The notes under the pieces: model-generated | The model's input: the letters and a program-made list of their open reading frames with translations, nothing else | The model's database searches: none | What the model was told of the DNA's origin: nothing | Source of the DNA: Anaerolineae bacterium | GTDB lineage: Bacteria > Chloroflexota > Anaerolineae > Anaerolineales > Anaerolineaceae | Direction: 5' to 3' | Length of the DNA stretch: 64,000 nucleotides | NCBI GenBank assembly: GCA_013178095.1 | Contig: JABLXK010000003.1 | Location: 310,001 to 374,000 of the forward strand | Translations under genes and position numbers: made by a program | In this document: positions 33,915 through 42,839 of the stretch, in pieces | How the letters are laid out: each line of letters opens with the position of its first letter | How positions within the stretch are numbered: the stretch's first letter is position 1

Positions 33915-34925
33915 ATGAGAATTACCGATTTGATCACTGTTTTATCCGTTATCCTGTGGCTGGCAGTTGTTGGATTCGTGATCCTCAGCAGCGTGCAGGC
34001 AGCCCGCGGGCAAAAGATCAAGAACGCCCGCATGATCACCATCATCCTGGCGGTCAGCGCGCTGCTGACCACTGTTCTCAGCGCAGGACTGGTATTCGTC
34101 GAACCTGAGGAGCGCGGGGTGGTGATTTCGGCGCTCGCGCCCAAGGGCTACCGCGAAGAGGCTTTACAGCCGGGGCTGCGCTGGGTGATGCCCTTTGTCG
34201 AACGGGTCGAGCTTTACCCCATTTCGCGCCAAGCGTATACCATGTCCATCGCCACCAATGAGGGCGCGATCCAGGGCGACGATTCCATCACCGCCCGCAC
34301 ATCCGACGGGCAGGAGATCTTTGTGGATGCTTCCGTGATCTATCAGATCGATCCCGAAAAAGTGGTGGATGTGCACATTCTCTGGCAGAATCGTTATGCC
34401 GATTTGGTGCGCGCCCAGGCGCGCGGCATCATCCGCGACGCAGTCTCCCAATTTGGGGTGGAAGACGTGGTTACCGATAAACGTTTCGAACTGGTCGATT
34501 TTATCAACCAAAAAATGACTGCGAAGCTGGAGGAAAATGGCCTTATCCTGGTCGATTTTGTCCTGCGCAATATCACCTTCTCGGATGAATATGCCGCCTC
34601 CGTGGAGCAGAAACAGATTGCCGAGCAGCAAGCCAAGCAAGCCGCGTTTGTGGTGGAGCAGCGCAAACAGGAAGCCCAGCAGGCAGTGGAGACCTCTAAA
34701 GGCGAGGCTGAGGCAGCCGTGATCGCAGCCGAGGGCAACGCCAAAGCCCGCATGATCGAAGCGCAAGCGGAAGCCGACGCGTTGAAGCTGATCCAGGAGG
34801 CCATCGCCAACAATCCTGAATTGCTCACCTATCAATACATCACCAAACTGGCGCCCAACATTAACACCATGCTGCTGCCCAGCGAATCACCGTTCGTGTT
34901 TCAATTGCCGCAAAATGTACAATAA
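33915..34925 (+). CDS. SPFH/prohibitin-family membrane protein
   Basis: The 336-residue protein starts at ATG 33915 with GGAGG 5 nt upstream. Two hydrophobic segments at about 8-30 and 42-62 are followed by a prohibitin-like SPFH domain (about 62-235: VEPEERGVVISALAPKGYRE, GLRWVMPFVERVELYPI, GIIRDAVSQFGVEDV, VLRNITFSDEYAAS). A long Gln/Glu/Ala coiled coil (about 225-300, EQKQIAEQQAKQAAFVVEQR) precedes a C-terminal segment. Family members form large ring-shaped membrane scaffolds. Two N-terminal helices instead of one are slightly unusual. It is a single-gene unit closed by a terminator. Confidence 0.92.
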   Translation: MRITDLITVLSVILWLAVVGFVILSSVQAARGQKIKNARMITIILAVSALLTTVLSAGLVFVEPEERGVVISALAPKGYREEALQPGLRWVMPFVERVELYPISRQAYTMSIATNEGAIQGDDSITARTSDGQEIFVDASVIYQIDPEKVVDVHILWQNRYADLVRAQARGIIRDAVSQFGVEDVVTDKRFELVDFINQKMTAKLEENGLILVDFVLRNITFSDEYAASVEQKQIAEQQAKQAAFVVEQRKQEAQQAVETSKGEAEAAVIAAEGNAKARMIEAQAEADALKLIQEAIANNPELLTYQYITKLAPNINTMLLPSESPFVFQLPQNVQ

Positions 34926-34949
34926 TTACACTTAACCGGTTAAAATAAG

Positions 34950-34982
34950 ATGCAGGAGAGTGTGTTCTCCTGCATTTGTGTT
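34950..34982 (+). terminator. Terminator after the SPFH gene
   Basis: ATGCAGGAGA / TCTCCTGCAT is a perfect 10-bp stem with a 6-nt loop followed by TTGTGTTTT. Confidence 0.85.
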
Positions 34983-35000
34983 TTACTGCCGGTGTTTCTA

Positions 35001-35029
35001 TTGACTGTCATTCGGCACCGTGCTAAGAT
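35001..35029 (+). promoter_or_regulatory. Promoter for the 35087 lipoprotein gene
   Basis: TTGACT (35001-35006), a 17-nt spacer and TAAGAT (35024-35029) lie directly after the SPFH terminator. Confidence 0.65.
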
Positions 35030-35086
35030 GATAAGTGTTATATTTATTATAAAAATTCGCAAGGAATATTTTGGAGGAGAAAATCA

Positions 35087-35743
35087 ATGAATAAGAAAAT
35101 CCTGGCTTGTGTGATCGCCCTCGCGCTTCTCAGCTTGCTGGCTGCCGCGTGCACACGCTCCGCCTCCGGCGGCACTTCCGAAGCGGCCAAAGCGGAAGCC
35201 ACTCTGCCCAACCCGGTCTCCACCCAATCACAATTAATGAAAGACATCATTGCCGGAACTCAAACCGCCATGGCCATGCCGGTGGATAGCACAACCGTTG
35301 CAGATGCAGATACTGACGAAGATAGTCCGACCACCGAGGATACTCCCGAACCGAAGAAAGAAGCCACCAAGTTGGTTTTACCCACCTCAACCGAAGGCCC
35401 TCCGCCGGAAGTCGAACTGGATTACAACACCAGCAAATGCGCCCCCGGTTTGTACGTGTGCGTAAAAAGCTTCAAGAAAGATCAGTATGTTGTGCTGCAA
35501 GCCACATATCCGTGGTTGATGGACAACATGGACCTGACTTTTAAGATGGGTCCAGATGGCGTTTACGATTTCACCCAGTACATCGTTGCCGGCACCGCCC
35601 ACTACAACCCTGAAGGTGCGGCCCAGGGCTTTGAGGTCAAATTGACCATTCCCGACAGCCTGCGCGGTACCCCGACCATTGTGGTGCTGTTGGAAACCGA
35701 TGTCGACGGGTATTACGGAACCGATTACTTTACCAACGAGTAA
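35087..35743 (+). CDS. Lipoprotein of unknown function
   Basis: The 218-residue product starts 9 nt after GGAGGAG. The signal peptide ends in LLAAAC (lipidated Cys22). An acidic Thr/Pro-rich linker with DTDEDSPTTEDTPEP leads to a C-terminal domain (about 105-218) with two Cys (SKCAPGLYVC) and a beta-rich pattern ending ETDVDGYYGTDYFTNE. The domain was not recognised. It has its own promoter and terminator. Confidence 0.8.
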   Translation: MNKKILACVIALALLSLLAAACTRSASGGTSEAAKAEATLPNPVSTQSQLMKDIIAGTQTAMAMPVDSTTVADADTDEDSPTTEDTPEPKKEATKLVLPTSTEGPPPEVELDYNTSKCAPGLYVCVKSFKKDQYVVLQATYPWLMDNMDLTFKMGPDGVYDFTQYIVAGTAHYNPEGAAQGFEVKLTIPDSLRGTPTIVVLLETDVDGYYGTDYFTNE

Positions 35744-35763
35744 AACTAACAAGCAGCAAAAAA

Positions 35764-35791
35764 AATCCCCGCTCCACGCGGGGATTTTTTT
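35764..35791 (+). terminator. Terminator after the 35087 gene
   Basis: AATCCCCGC / GCGGGGATT stem of 9 bp, 5-nt loop, followed by five T's and TATT. It is textbook in form. Confidence 0.92.
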
Positions 35792-35822
35792 ATTAATGAT
35801 AAACTACCCTGCGAGGTATACC

Positions 35823-36362
35823 ATGAAAATCCTTTCCAAAACCACCGTATTCGACGCCAAAGCCTTTACAGTCGAGAAACTGCACGTGCGCCTGCCGGAT
35901 GAGCGCGAACGCGATTACAGCCTGGTGCGCCACCACGACTCCGTCACCGTCATTCCCCTGGACGCGGAAGGCAATGTGCTCCTCGTCACCCAGTTCCGCA
36001 TGGGCAGCGAAACCGTTCTGCTGGAACTGCCGGCCGGCGTGATGAACCCCGGTGAAACTCCGTTGGAATGCGCCCTGCGCGAAGTCCGTGAAGAGACCGG
36101 CATGGCCGCCGGCAAGATGGAGCACCTCGGCTCAGCTTACCTGGCGCCCGGATATTCCTCCGAATTGAATCACATCTTCCTTGCCACTGACCTATCTCTT
36201 TCTCCATTGCAAATGGACGATGACGAATTCCTTCAGACCGAAAAAATCCCGGCTGCGCAATTACCACAATTGGCCGCCCAGGGCCGCCTGCAAGACAGCA
36301 AAAGCCTGGCTGCGCTCTACCTGGCAGGTGATAGATTGCAAATTGGCATAACAGATATTTAA
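35823..36362 (+). CDS. Nudix hydrolase, ADP-ribose pyrophosphatase-like
   Basis: The 179-residue protein has a complete Nudix box (G-x5-E-x7-REVREETGM, starting GVMNPGETPLECAL). The surrounding sequence, VTQFRMGSETVLLELPAGVM before the box and LAPGYSSELNHIFLA after it, matches ADP-ribose pyrophosphatases of the NudF group, which split ADP-ribose to AMP and ribose 5-phosphate. ATG 35823 has GAGG 6-7 nt upstream. An in-frame extension upstream through the terminator is unlikely. Confidence 0.92.
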   Translation: MKILSKTTVFDAKAFTVEKLHVRLPDERERDYSLVRHHDSVTVIPLDAEGNVLLVTQFRMGSETVLLELPAGVMNPGETPLECALREVREETGMAAGKMEHLGSAYLAPGYSSELNHIFLATDLSLSPLQMDDDEFLQTEKIPAAQLPQLAAQGRLQDSKSLAALYLAGDRLQIGITDI

Positions 36363-36389
36363 CAATCAGTAATTGATTCATGCAATCAT

Positions 36390-37385
36390 GTGACCAGAAA
36401 AAACCTGTTATTCATTCTCATAGCTTTTTCTATCATTGGTTTTGTATTCAGTGATTATCCGGCCATCTTTACCCGCCTGTTCAACAAAACCGTGAGCCGT
36501 ATTGCATATATTCGCTCAACCAATGATCTTTCGCCTGCCAAAATATTGCGAAACTTGGAGGCAGCTGCCGTTGCCAATGAAAAACAGGAACGGGAACATG
36601 CAAGCGATTCAGTGATTTCGAGCGTTTACAATCCTATCGATCAGATGACCCTGGTTTATATACCCGCCGGTGAGTTTCTGATGGGTTCTTCTCAATATGA
36701 CGGCAATCATTATGAAGATGAAGAACCGCAGCACGTCGTTTTTCTCAACGCATTCTGGATTGATAAAACCGAGATCACCAATGAGAAATTCTCACTGTGT
36801 GTGGAAGCCGGAGCTTGCGCGTACAGCGTCAGTCTTCAACGCAATCCGCGTTTCCTGGATGCTGCTTATGCCCAACATCCGGTTGTTTATATCTCCTGGT
36901 ACATGGCGCAAACGTATTGCCGCTGGTCTGGGGGAAGGCTGCCAACCGAGGCTGAATGGCAAAAAGCAGCCCGTGGTCCTTACGCTGCCAAATACCCTTG
37001 GGGGTTTGATGAACCTATCGTTAATTTATATCTGGCCAATATCAACAACATCATTGGGGATACCACCCCGGTAGGTTTATTCATTTCAGGCGCCAGTTAT
37101 TATGATGTGCTGGACATGGGCGGTAATGTGCGTGAATGGGTTTCGGATTGGTATGATGATACCTATTACCGTAACTCGCCTTATAGCAACCCGCAAGGTC
37201 CTGAAAACGGCGAGAAAAAAGTCCTCATGGGTGCCAGTTACCAGGATCCTGTTGATTATGCCCGTGCCGCCAACCGCTTGGCGCATGAACCGCAATCCCC
37301 CGGCGCTGTTCGCGGTTTCCGTTGCGTCTACTCCAATGCATCTACGCATAGAACAACTTTAAAATACGATGAGGGGACTGAATAA
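36390..37385 (+). CDS. SUMF1/FGE-fold protein lacking the FGE catalytic cysteines, paralogue 2
   Basis: The 331-residue protein has one N-terminal hydrophobic segment (about 5-25, signal anchor rather than lipobox) and a SUMF1 domain at about 90-315. The domain closely follows the protein at 4788-5759: MTLVYIPAGEFLMGS, GGRLPTEAEWQKAARG, DMGGNVREWVSDWYD and RGFRCVYS. The segment that carries the catalytic Cys pair in true FGEs reads MGASYQDPVDYARAANR, with no Cys. The start is a GTG with no clear ribosome site, so the N-terminus is uncertain. It lies 27 nt after the Nudix gene. Confidence 0.88.
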   Translation: MTRKNLLFILIAFSIIGFVFSDYPAIFTRLFNKTVSRIAYIRSTNDLSPAKILRNLEAAAVANEKQEREHASDSVISSVYNPIDQMTLVYIPAGEFLMGSSQYDGNHYEDEEPQHVVFLNAFWIDKTEITNEKFSLCVEAGACAYSVSLQRNPRFLDAAYAQHPVVYISWYMAQTYCRWSGGRLPTEAEWQKAARGPYAAKYPWGFDEPIVNLYLANINNIIGDTTPVGLFISGASYYDVLDMGGNVREWVSDWYDDTYYRNSPYSNPQGPENGEKKVLMGASYQDPVDYARAANRLAHEPQSPGAVRGFRCVYSNASTHRTTLKYDEGTE

Positions 37386-37477
37386 CCTTCGAATCAGGTA
37401 ACTTTTTCCTGTTTTTTTGGTCATTCTTCCTTATAATCGCCGGATGTATAAACATATTGGATAAAAGTGGTAAGATT

Positions 37478-37506
37478 AAGCGGTTTAATTGCGAACCGCT
37501 TTATTT
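37478..37506 (+). promoter_or_regulatory. Hairpin in the PFOR leader
   Basis: AAGCGGTT / AACCGCTT forms an 8-bp stem followed by TATTT. It lies between a -10-like TATAAT (37432-37437) and the PFOR start. It could be a weak terminator, an mRNA-stabilising hairpin, or an attenuator. Confidence 0.45.
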
Positions 37507-37560
37507 CGCCTGTCAAGGCGTTGAAGTAAAAACACCTACAACTTTTTAAGGAGAAAATTG

Positions 37561-40500
37561 ATGAAACGTCAACAGGTAATGATGGATGGCAACGAGGCTG
37601 TTGCCTATACCGCCTACCGCATCAATGAGGTAGCCGCGATTTACCCCATCACCCCTTCTTCGGGAATGGGCGAGCATGCTGATGCCTGGGCAGCGCTCGG
37701 GATCAAGAATATTTGGGGCACTGTGCCGTTGGTCATGGAAATGCAATCCGAGGGCGGCGCCGCTGGCGCAGTCCACGGCGCGCTGACCACCGGTTCCCTC
37801 ACCACCACCTTCACGGCCTCGCAGGGTTTGCTGCTGATGATCCCCAACATGTACAAGATCGCCGGTGAATTGACCCCAACCGTCTTCCACGTTACCGCCC
37901 GCTCGCTGGCTGCGCAGGCGCTCTCCATCTTCGGCGACCATAGCGACGTGATGGCCGCCCGCGCCACCGGCTTCGCCATGCTGGCTTCCCGCTCTGTTCA
38001 GGAAGCGCACGACATGGCGCTGATCGCCCAATCCGCCACGCTGAAATCGCGCGTGCCTTTCCTGCATTTCTTCGATGGTTTCCGCACTTCCCATGAAGTC
38101 AACAAGCTGGAACTCCTCGACGATGAAACAATGCGCGAAATGATGGATGAGGATGCCATCGCCGCCCACCGCGAGCGTGCTTTGAATCCTGATAAACCCG
38201 CCATCCGCGGCACCGCGCAGAACCCCGATACATATTTCCAGGGCCGCGAGACCGTCAATCCCTATTACGAAAAATGCGCCGAGATCACCCAGCAGGAAAT
38301 GGATAAATTCGCCAGGCTGACCGGCCGCCAGTATCACCTGTTCGATTATGCCGGCGCCGCCGACGCGGAGCGCGTGATTGTGATCATGGCTTCCGGCGCC
38401 GAAACCGTTGAAGAAACCGCCAAATTCCTCAACGCCAATGGCGAAAAAGTCGGCGTGGTGACGGTTCACCTCTTCCGCCCCTTCGTCCCCGCCAACCTGT
38501 TGAGCGCCCTGCCCAAGACCGTTAAGGCCATTGCTGTCCTGGATCGCACCAAGGAACCCGGCGCGGATGGCGAACCGCTCTACAAGGACGTGTCTTCCGC
38601 CATCCTGGAAGCCGTTAAAAAAGGCAGCGCACCCTTCAACGGCCAGCCGGTTGTAGTCGGCGGACGCTACGGCTTGTCTTCCAAAGAATTCAACCCGGCC
38701 ATGGTCAAGGCCGTCTTCGACGAATTGAAAAAAGACCAACCCAAGAATTCTTTCACAGTCGGCATCATTGACGACGTTACGCACACCAGCCTTACTGTCG
38801 ATCCCGAATTTTCAATTGAAGGCGATGAAACCATCCGCTGCGTATTCTTCGGCCTCGGCTCCGATGGCACGGTTGGCGCCAACAAAAACTCCACCAAGAT
38901 CATCGGCGAGGAAACCGGCAATTATTCGCAAGGTTACTTCGTTTATGACTCCAAGAAATCCGGCGCCATGACCATCTCGCACCTGCGCTTCGGCCCCAAA
39001 CCCATCCGCGCACCGTACGTGATCGGCAACAACGACGCCAACTTTGTAGCCTGCCATCAATTCACCTTCCTGGAACAATTCGACATGCTCAAGTACGTCA
39101 AGCCGGGCGGTATTTTCCTTCTTAATAGCATCTATGGCCCTGATAAGGTCTGGGATAACCTGCCGCTTGAAGTGCAAAAAGCCATCATCGATAAGAAACT
39201 CAAGTTCTACATTATCGATGCGTACGAAGTCGCCAATAAAGCCGGTATGGGCGGGCGCATTAACACCATCATGCAGACCTGCTTCTTCGCCATCAGCAAC
39301 GTACTGCCCAAGGATGAAGCCATCGCCGAGATCAAAAAGTACATCAAGAAGACCTACGGCAAGCGCGGTGAGAAGGTCGTCAATCAAAACTACGCCGCAG
39401 TGGATTCCTCGCTTGCCAATCTCTTTGAAGTGAAAGTTCCCGCTGTTGCCGATAGCAAAATCTCGCGCCGCGCGGCTGTCCCGGCTAACGCTCCCGCTTT
39501 CGTCAAAGAAGTTTTGGGTGCCATGATCTCCAAGGACGGTGATGACATTCCGGTCAGCAAAATGCCGGTGGACGGCACCTATCCTTCCGGAACCACCCAG
39601 TGGGAAAAACGTAACATCGCCCTGGAAATCCCGGTCTGGAATCCGGAAGTCTGCATCCAGTGCGGTAAATGCGCCTTCGTCTGTCCGCATGCGGTCATTC
39701 GCACCAAGGTCTATGACGCTGCCATGCTCAAGGACGCCCCGCCCACCTTCAAATCAGTGGATGCCAAATTTAAGGAATTCCCCGGCGCCAAGTTCACCGT
39801 CCAGGTCTCTCCTGAAGATTGCACCGGCTGCAGCTTGTGCGTACAGAACTGCCCCGCCAAGGATAAAGCTGATCCTTCCCGCAAAGCTATCAACATGGCT
39901 CCCCAGCCGCCTCTGCGCGAAGCGGAGAGCCAGAACTGGGAATTTTTCTTCAACCTGCCCGATCCCGACCGCACGGCTTTCGAACCGAACACGGTCAAAA
40001 ATTCGCAATTGCTGCGCCCATTGTTCGAGTTCTCGGGCGCTTGCGCCGGCTGCGGTGAGACGCCTTACGTCAAGTTGCTCACCCAGCTCTTCGGCGATCA
40101 CACGGTCATTGCCAACGCCACCGGCTGCTCATCCATCTACGGCGGCAATATGCCCACCACGCCTTACACCTACAACAACGAAGGCCGCGGTCCGGTTTGG
40201 TCGAACTCGTTGTTTGAAGACAACGCGGAATTCGGTCTGGGCATGCGCCTGACCATCGACAAGCAGGCTGAATTCGCGCGCGAATTGCTCAAGCGCATGT
40301 CTGCGGACTTGGGCGGCCAGCTTGTGGATGAGCTGCTCAACGCCGAACAATCCAACGATGCCGGCATCCATGCCCAGCGCGACCGCGTGGAAGTCCTGAA
40401 AAAGAAACTCCAGGGTATGAAAAGTCCGGAAGCCAAACAACTGCTCAGCGTGGCCGATAAACTAGTGCGCAAATCCGTCTGGATCATCGGCGGCGACGGT

Positions 40501-41139
40501 TGGGCTTACGATATCGGTTATGGCGGCCTGGATCACGTCCTGGCCACCGGCCGCAATGTGAACATCCTGGTTCTCGATACTGGCCTGTATTCCAACACCG
40601 GCGGTCAATCCTCCAAAGCCACCCCCTTGGGAGCGGTCGGTAAATTCTCCGCCAACGGCAAAGGCCTGCCCCGCAAAGACCTGGGCATGATCTCCATGAC
40701 CTACGGTTATATCTACACCGCCCAGGTGGCCATGGGCGCCAGCGATATGCAGACCCTGCGCGCGTTCCGCGAAGCGGATGCGTACGACGGTCCCTCGCTG
40801 ATCATTGCCTACAGCCACTGCATCAATCACGGTATCGACATGAAAACCGGCCTGGTGCAGCAGGACCTGGCCGTTAAATCCGGCATGTGGCCGCTCTACC
40901 GCTTCAATCCTGAACTGATCCAGCAGGGCAAGAACCCGCTGCAATTGGATTACAAGGAGCCCAGCATCCCGGTGAAAGACTTCGCCTATAACGAAACCCG
41001 CTTCCGCATGCTGGTGCAATCCAACGAGGAACGCGCGGAGATGCTGCTTAAGCAATTACAGCAGGACGTCAAAGATGTCTGGCGCAAATACAGCCAGCAA
41101 GCCGCGATGGATTACAGCAAGCCTGAAGCGGCCGAATAA
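37561..41139 (+). CDS. nifJ: Pyruvate:ferredoxin (flavodoxin) oxidoreductase
   Basis: The 1192-residue single-chain enzyme oxidises pyruvate with CoA to acetyl-CoA, CO2 and reduced ferredoxin. AAGGAG lies 7 nt before the ATG. Domain I has YPITPSSGMGEHAD near residue 24. The gamma domain lies at about 420-620. The two-cluster ferredoxin domain has CIQCGKC (698) and CTGCSLC (754). The TPP domain starts with CAGCGETPY (828), which holds part of the third cluster, and has GDGWAYDIGYGG (about 978) and LYSNTGGQSSKATP. All catalytic motifs are intact. It marks an anaerobic or facultatively anaerobic lifestyle. Confidence 0.98.
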   Translation: MKRQQVMMDGNEAVAYTAYRINEVAAIYPITPSSGMGEHADAWAALGIKNIWGTVPLVMEMQSEGGAAGAVHGALTTGSLTTTFTASQGLLLMIPNMYKIAGELTPTVFHVTARSLAAQALSIFGDHSDVMAARATGFAMLASRSVQEAHDMALIAQSATLKSRVPFLHFFDGFRTSHEVNKLELLDDETMREMMDEDAIAAHRERALNPDKPAIRGTAQNPDTYFQGRETVNPYYEKCAEITQQEMDKFARLTGRQYHLFDYAGAADAERVIVIMASGAETVEETAKFLNANGEKVGVVTVHLFRPFVPANLLSALPKTVKAIAVLDRTKEPGADGEPLYKDVSSAILEAVKKGSAPFNGQPVVVGGRYGLSSKEFNPAMVKAVFDELKKDQPKNSFTVGIIDDVTHTSLTVDPEFSIEGDETIRCVFFGLGSDGTVGANKNSTKIIGEETGNYSQGYFVYDSKKSGAMTISHLRFGPKPIRAPYVIGNNDANFVACHQFTFLEQFDMLKYVKPGGIFLLNSIYGPDKVWDNLPLEVQKAIIDKKLKFYIIDAYEVANKAGMGGRINTIMQTCFFAISNVLPKDEAIAEIKKYIKKTYGKRGEKVVNQNYAAVDSSLANLFEVKVPAVADSKISRRAAVPANAPAFVKEVLGAMISKDGDDIPVSKMPVDGTYPSGTTQWEKRNIALEIPVWNPEVCIQCGKCAFVCPHAVIRTKVYDAAMLKDAPPTFKSVDAKFKEFPGAKFTVQVSPEDCTGCSLCVQNCPAKDKADPSRKAINMAPQPPLREAESQNWEFFFNLPDPDRTAFEPNTVKNSQLLRPLFEFSGACAGCGETPYVKLLTQLFGDHTVIANATGCSSIYGGNMPTTPYTYNNEGRGPVWSNSLFEDNAEFGLGMRLTIDKQAEFARELLKRMSADLGGQLVDELLNAEQSNDAGIHAQRDRVEVLKKKLQGMKSPEAKQLLSVADKLVRKSVWIIGGDGWAYDIGYGGLDHVLATGRNVNILVLDTGLYSNTGGQSSKATPLGAVGKFSANGKGLPRKDLGMISMTYGYIYTAQVAMGASDMQTLRAFREADAYDGPSLIIAYSHCINHGIDMKTGLVQQDLAVKSGMWPLYRFNPELIQQGKNPLQLDYKEPSIPVKDFAYNETRFRMLVQSNEERAEMLLKQLQQDVKDVWRKYSQQAAMDYSKPEAAE

Positions 41140-41144
41140 AGATG

Positions 41145-41178
41145 AAAACATGCGAATGCAGCAGCATTCGCATGTTTT
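41145..41178 (+). terminator. Terminator between PFOR and the DHOD-like gene
   Basis: AAAACATGCGAATGC / GCATTCGCATGTTTT is a perfect 15-bp stem with a 4-nt loop followed by TTTATC. As it sits in front of a co-directional gene, it may reduce rather than stop read-through. Confidence 0.92.
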
Positions 41179-41200
41179 TTTATCAATACAAGGAGAAAAT

Positions 41201-42202
41201 ATGATTGACCTGAAAGCAACCTATCTGGGACTCAACTTGAAAAGCCCGTTGGTGGCATCTGCTTCAGTGCTTTCCAAAAAGCTGGAAAACATCCGTAAGA
41301 TGGAAGATACCGGTCTGGGCGCTGTAGTGCTATATTCTTTATTCGAAGAAGAAGTCGATCACGAGAGCATCGAGTTGAACTATTTCCTCAACCGCGGCAC
41401 TGAATCCTTTCCCGAAGCAATCACGTATTTCCCTGATTTGAACAATTACACCCTGCAAGCTGAAAAATACATTAATCTCATCCGCGAAGCGAAAAAGAGC
41501 GTATCCATCCCGGTGATCGCCAGCCTCAATGGCGTGTCCACCGGAGGCTGGGTCAAATACGCACGCCGAATCGAAGAAGCCGGCGCGGACGCGCTGGAAT
41601 TGAATCTCTATTACGTCGCCTCCGATGCTCAAATCGATGGCCAGAATCTCGAGCGCGCCTACCTGGACGTGATCAACGCCATTCGCGCAGAGATCCAAAT
41701 CCCGCTGGCGGTCAAGTTAAGCCCGTTCTTCACCAGCCTGCCCAATTTTCTGCAGAAGATCTCCCAGGCCGGCGTGCGCGGGGCGGTGTTATTCAACCGC
41801 TTCTACCAACCAGACCTGGAGATCGAGAGCCTGGAGGTACAGCCGCATCTGGAATTGAGCGCCTCCTCCGATCTGCTCCTGCCGCTGCGCTGGATCGCCA
41901 TTTCCCATGGGCGCCTCCCGTTAGATCTGGCGCTGAGCAGCGGGGTTCACAACGGCAGGGATATGGTCAAAGCCATCATGGCAGGTGCCTCAGTGGTCAT
42001 GGTAGCATCGGAATTGGTCGCCAAGGGTATTCCGCGCGCGGCGGAGATGCTGCAGGAATTCGAACAATGGATCATGAAACATGACTACGCTTCCGTAAAC
42101 GAAATCCGCGGCATCCTCAGTCAGAAAAATGTCGCCAGTCCCGCTGTCTTCGAACGCGCCAACTACATGAAAGCCCTGCGGTTGTTCGACGATCGCTTCT
42201 AG
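41201..42202 (+). CDS. Dihydroorotate dehydrogenase-like flavoprotein, PFOR-associated
   Basis: The 333-residue protein has the DHOD TIM-barrel pattern: LGLNLKSPLVASASVLS at the start, IPLAVKLSPFF, and the FMN-phosphate part GVHNGRDMVKAIMAGASVVM. The segment that in true class 1 enzymes reads 'ELN-SCPN' and holds the catalytic Cys is ELNLYYVASD here, so the base is absent. The stretch SLFEEEVDHE is typical of a DHOD-like subgroup often found beside PFOR genes. It probably does not make orotate. AAGGAG lies 6 nt before the ATG. Confidence 0.88.
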   Translation: MIDLKATYLGLNLKSPLVASASVLSKKLENIRKMEDTGLGAVVLYSLFEEEVDHESIELNYFLNRGTESFPEAITYFPDLNNYTLQAEKYINLIREAKKSVSIPVIASLNGVSTGGWVKYARRIEEAGADALELNLYYVASDAQIDGQNLERAYLDVINAIRAEIQIPLAVKLSPFFTSLPNFLQKISQAGVRGAVLFNRFYQPDLEIESLEVQPHLELSASSDLLLPLRWIAISHGRLPLDLALSSGVHNGRDMVKAIMAGASVVMVASELVAKGIPRAAEMLQEFEQWIMKHDYASVNEIRGILSQKNVASPAVFERANYMKALRLFDDRF

Positions 42203-42308
42203 AGCGTAGGTACCTCTTTCAGAACAGCGTTAGGCTGTTTTCAGAAAAGGTAATAGAGATTCAGGGGTGAGGGTATGTGAATGCTGAAAAGCGCTAATTA
42301 AAAATAAA

Positions 42309-42332
42309 ATCCCCGGGATGATCCGGGGATTA
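42309..42332 (-). terminator. Terminator after infA
   Basis: AATCCCCGG / CCGGGGATT, a 9-bp stem with a 6-nt loop. On the minus strand it is followed by TTATTTTTAATT. Confidence 0.88.
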
Positions 42333-42335
42333 ATT

Positions 42336-42593
42336 TCATTCTTCTGCTTCCTCTTCGGCGCCAGGAGTGCGAAGTTTCTTTTGCCGATAGGTGATTCTCG
42401 CGCGGGAAAGATCATAGGGTGACATTTCCATTCTCACGCGGTCACCCAATAAAATGCGGATATAATAGCGGCGCATCTTGCCGGACAAATATGCCAAAAC
42501 TTCATGGCCGTTATCCAGTTTGACGCGGAACTGTGTACCGGGCAACGCTTCGACCACAGTACCATCTACCTGGATCTTATCCTCTTTTCCCAT
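42336..42593 (-). CDS. infA: Translation initiation factor IF-1
   Basis: The 85-residue protein has the S1-type OB fold of IF-1: [56 protein letters not shown] short acidic tail EEEAEE is an extension over the usual 72 residues. It assists IF-2 and IF-3 at the 30S A site. It follows rpsU by 32 nt on the same strand, so both respond to the leader at 42840-42926. Confidence 0.97.
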   Translation of the reverse strand: MGKEDKIQVDGTVVEALPGTQFRVKLDNGHEVLAYLSGKMRRYYIRILLGDRVRMEMSPYDLSRARITYRQKKLRTPGAEEEAEE

Positions 42594-42625
42594 AAGACTC
42601 CTTTCTGGTCCTGAACAGGCTATTT

Positions 42626-42826
42626 CTACCGGTCAGGTTTAATGTACTGACGGCGTTTCAACCTGCGCGCGGATTTCTTTTCTTCCATGCGGCGCGTCTC
42701 ACTCTTGGAGATGAACCAGCGTTTCTTTCGTACGGTGCTCAGGATACCAGACCTTACCACTTTCTTGCGAAAGCGTCGTAGTAACTGATCTTGCGATTCG
42801 TTCGGTCGTAATACTACACTTGTCAC
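42626..42826 (-). CDS. rpsU: Ribosomal protein bS21
   Basis: The 66-residue basic protein matches S21: [20 protein letters not shown], then [19 protein letters not shown] and [16 protein letters not shown]-like sequence (here [17 protein letters not shown]). The start is GTG at 42826, with GGGAGGTGA 8 nt upstream. The GGG of that site lies inside a hairpin in the leader. Confidence 0.95.
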   Translation of the reverse strand: MTSVVLRPNESQDQLLRRFRKKVVRSGILSTVRKKRWFISKSETRRMEEKKSARRLKRRQYIKPDR

Positions 42827-42839
42827 TTGCTAATCACCT

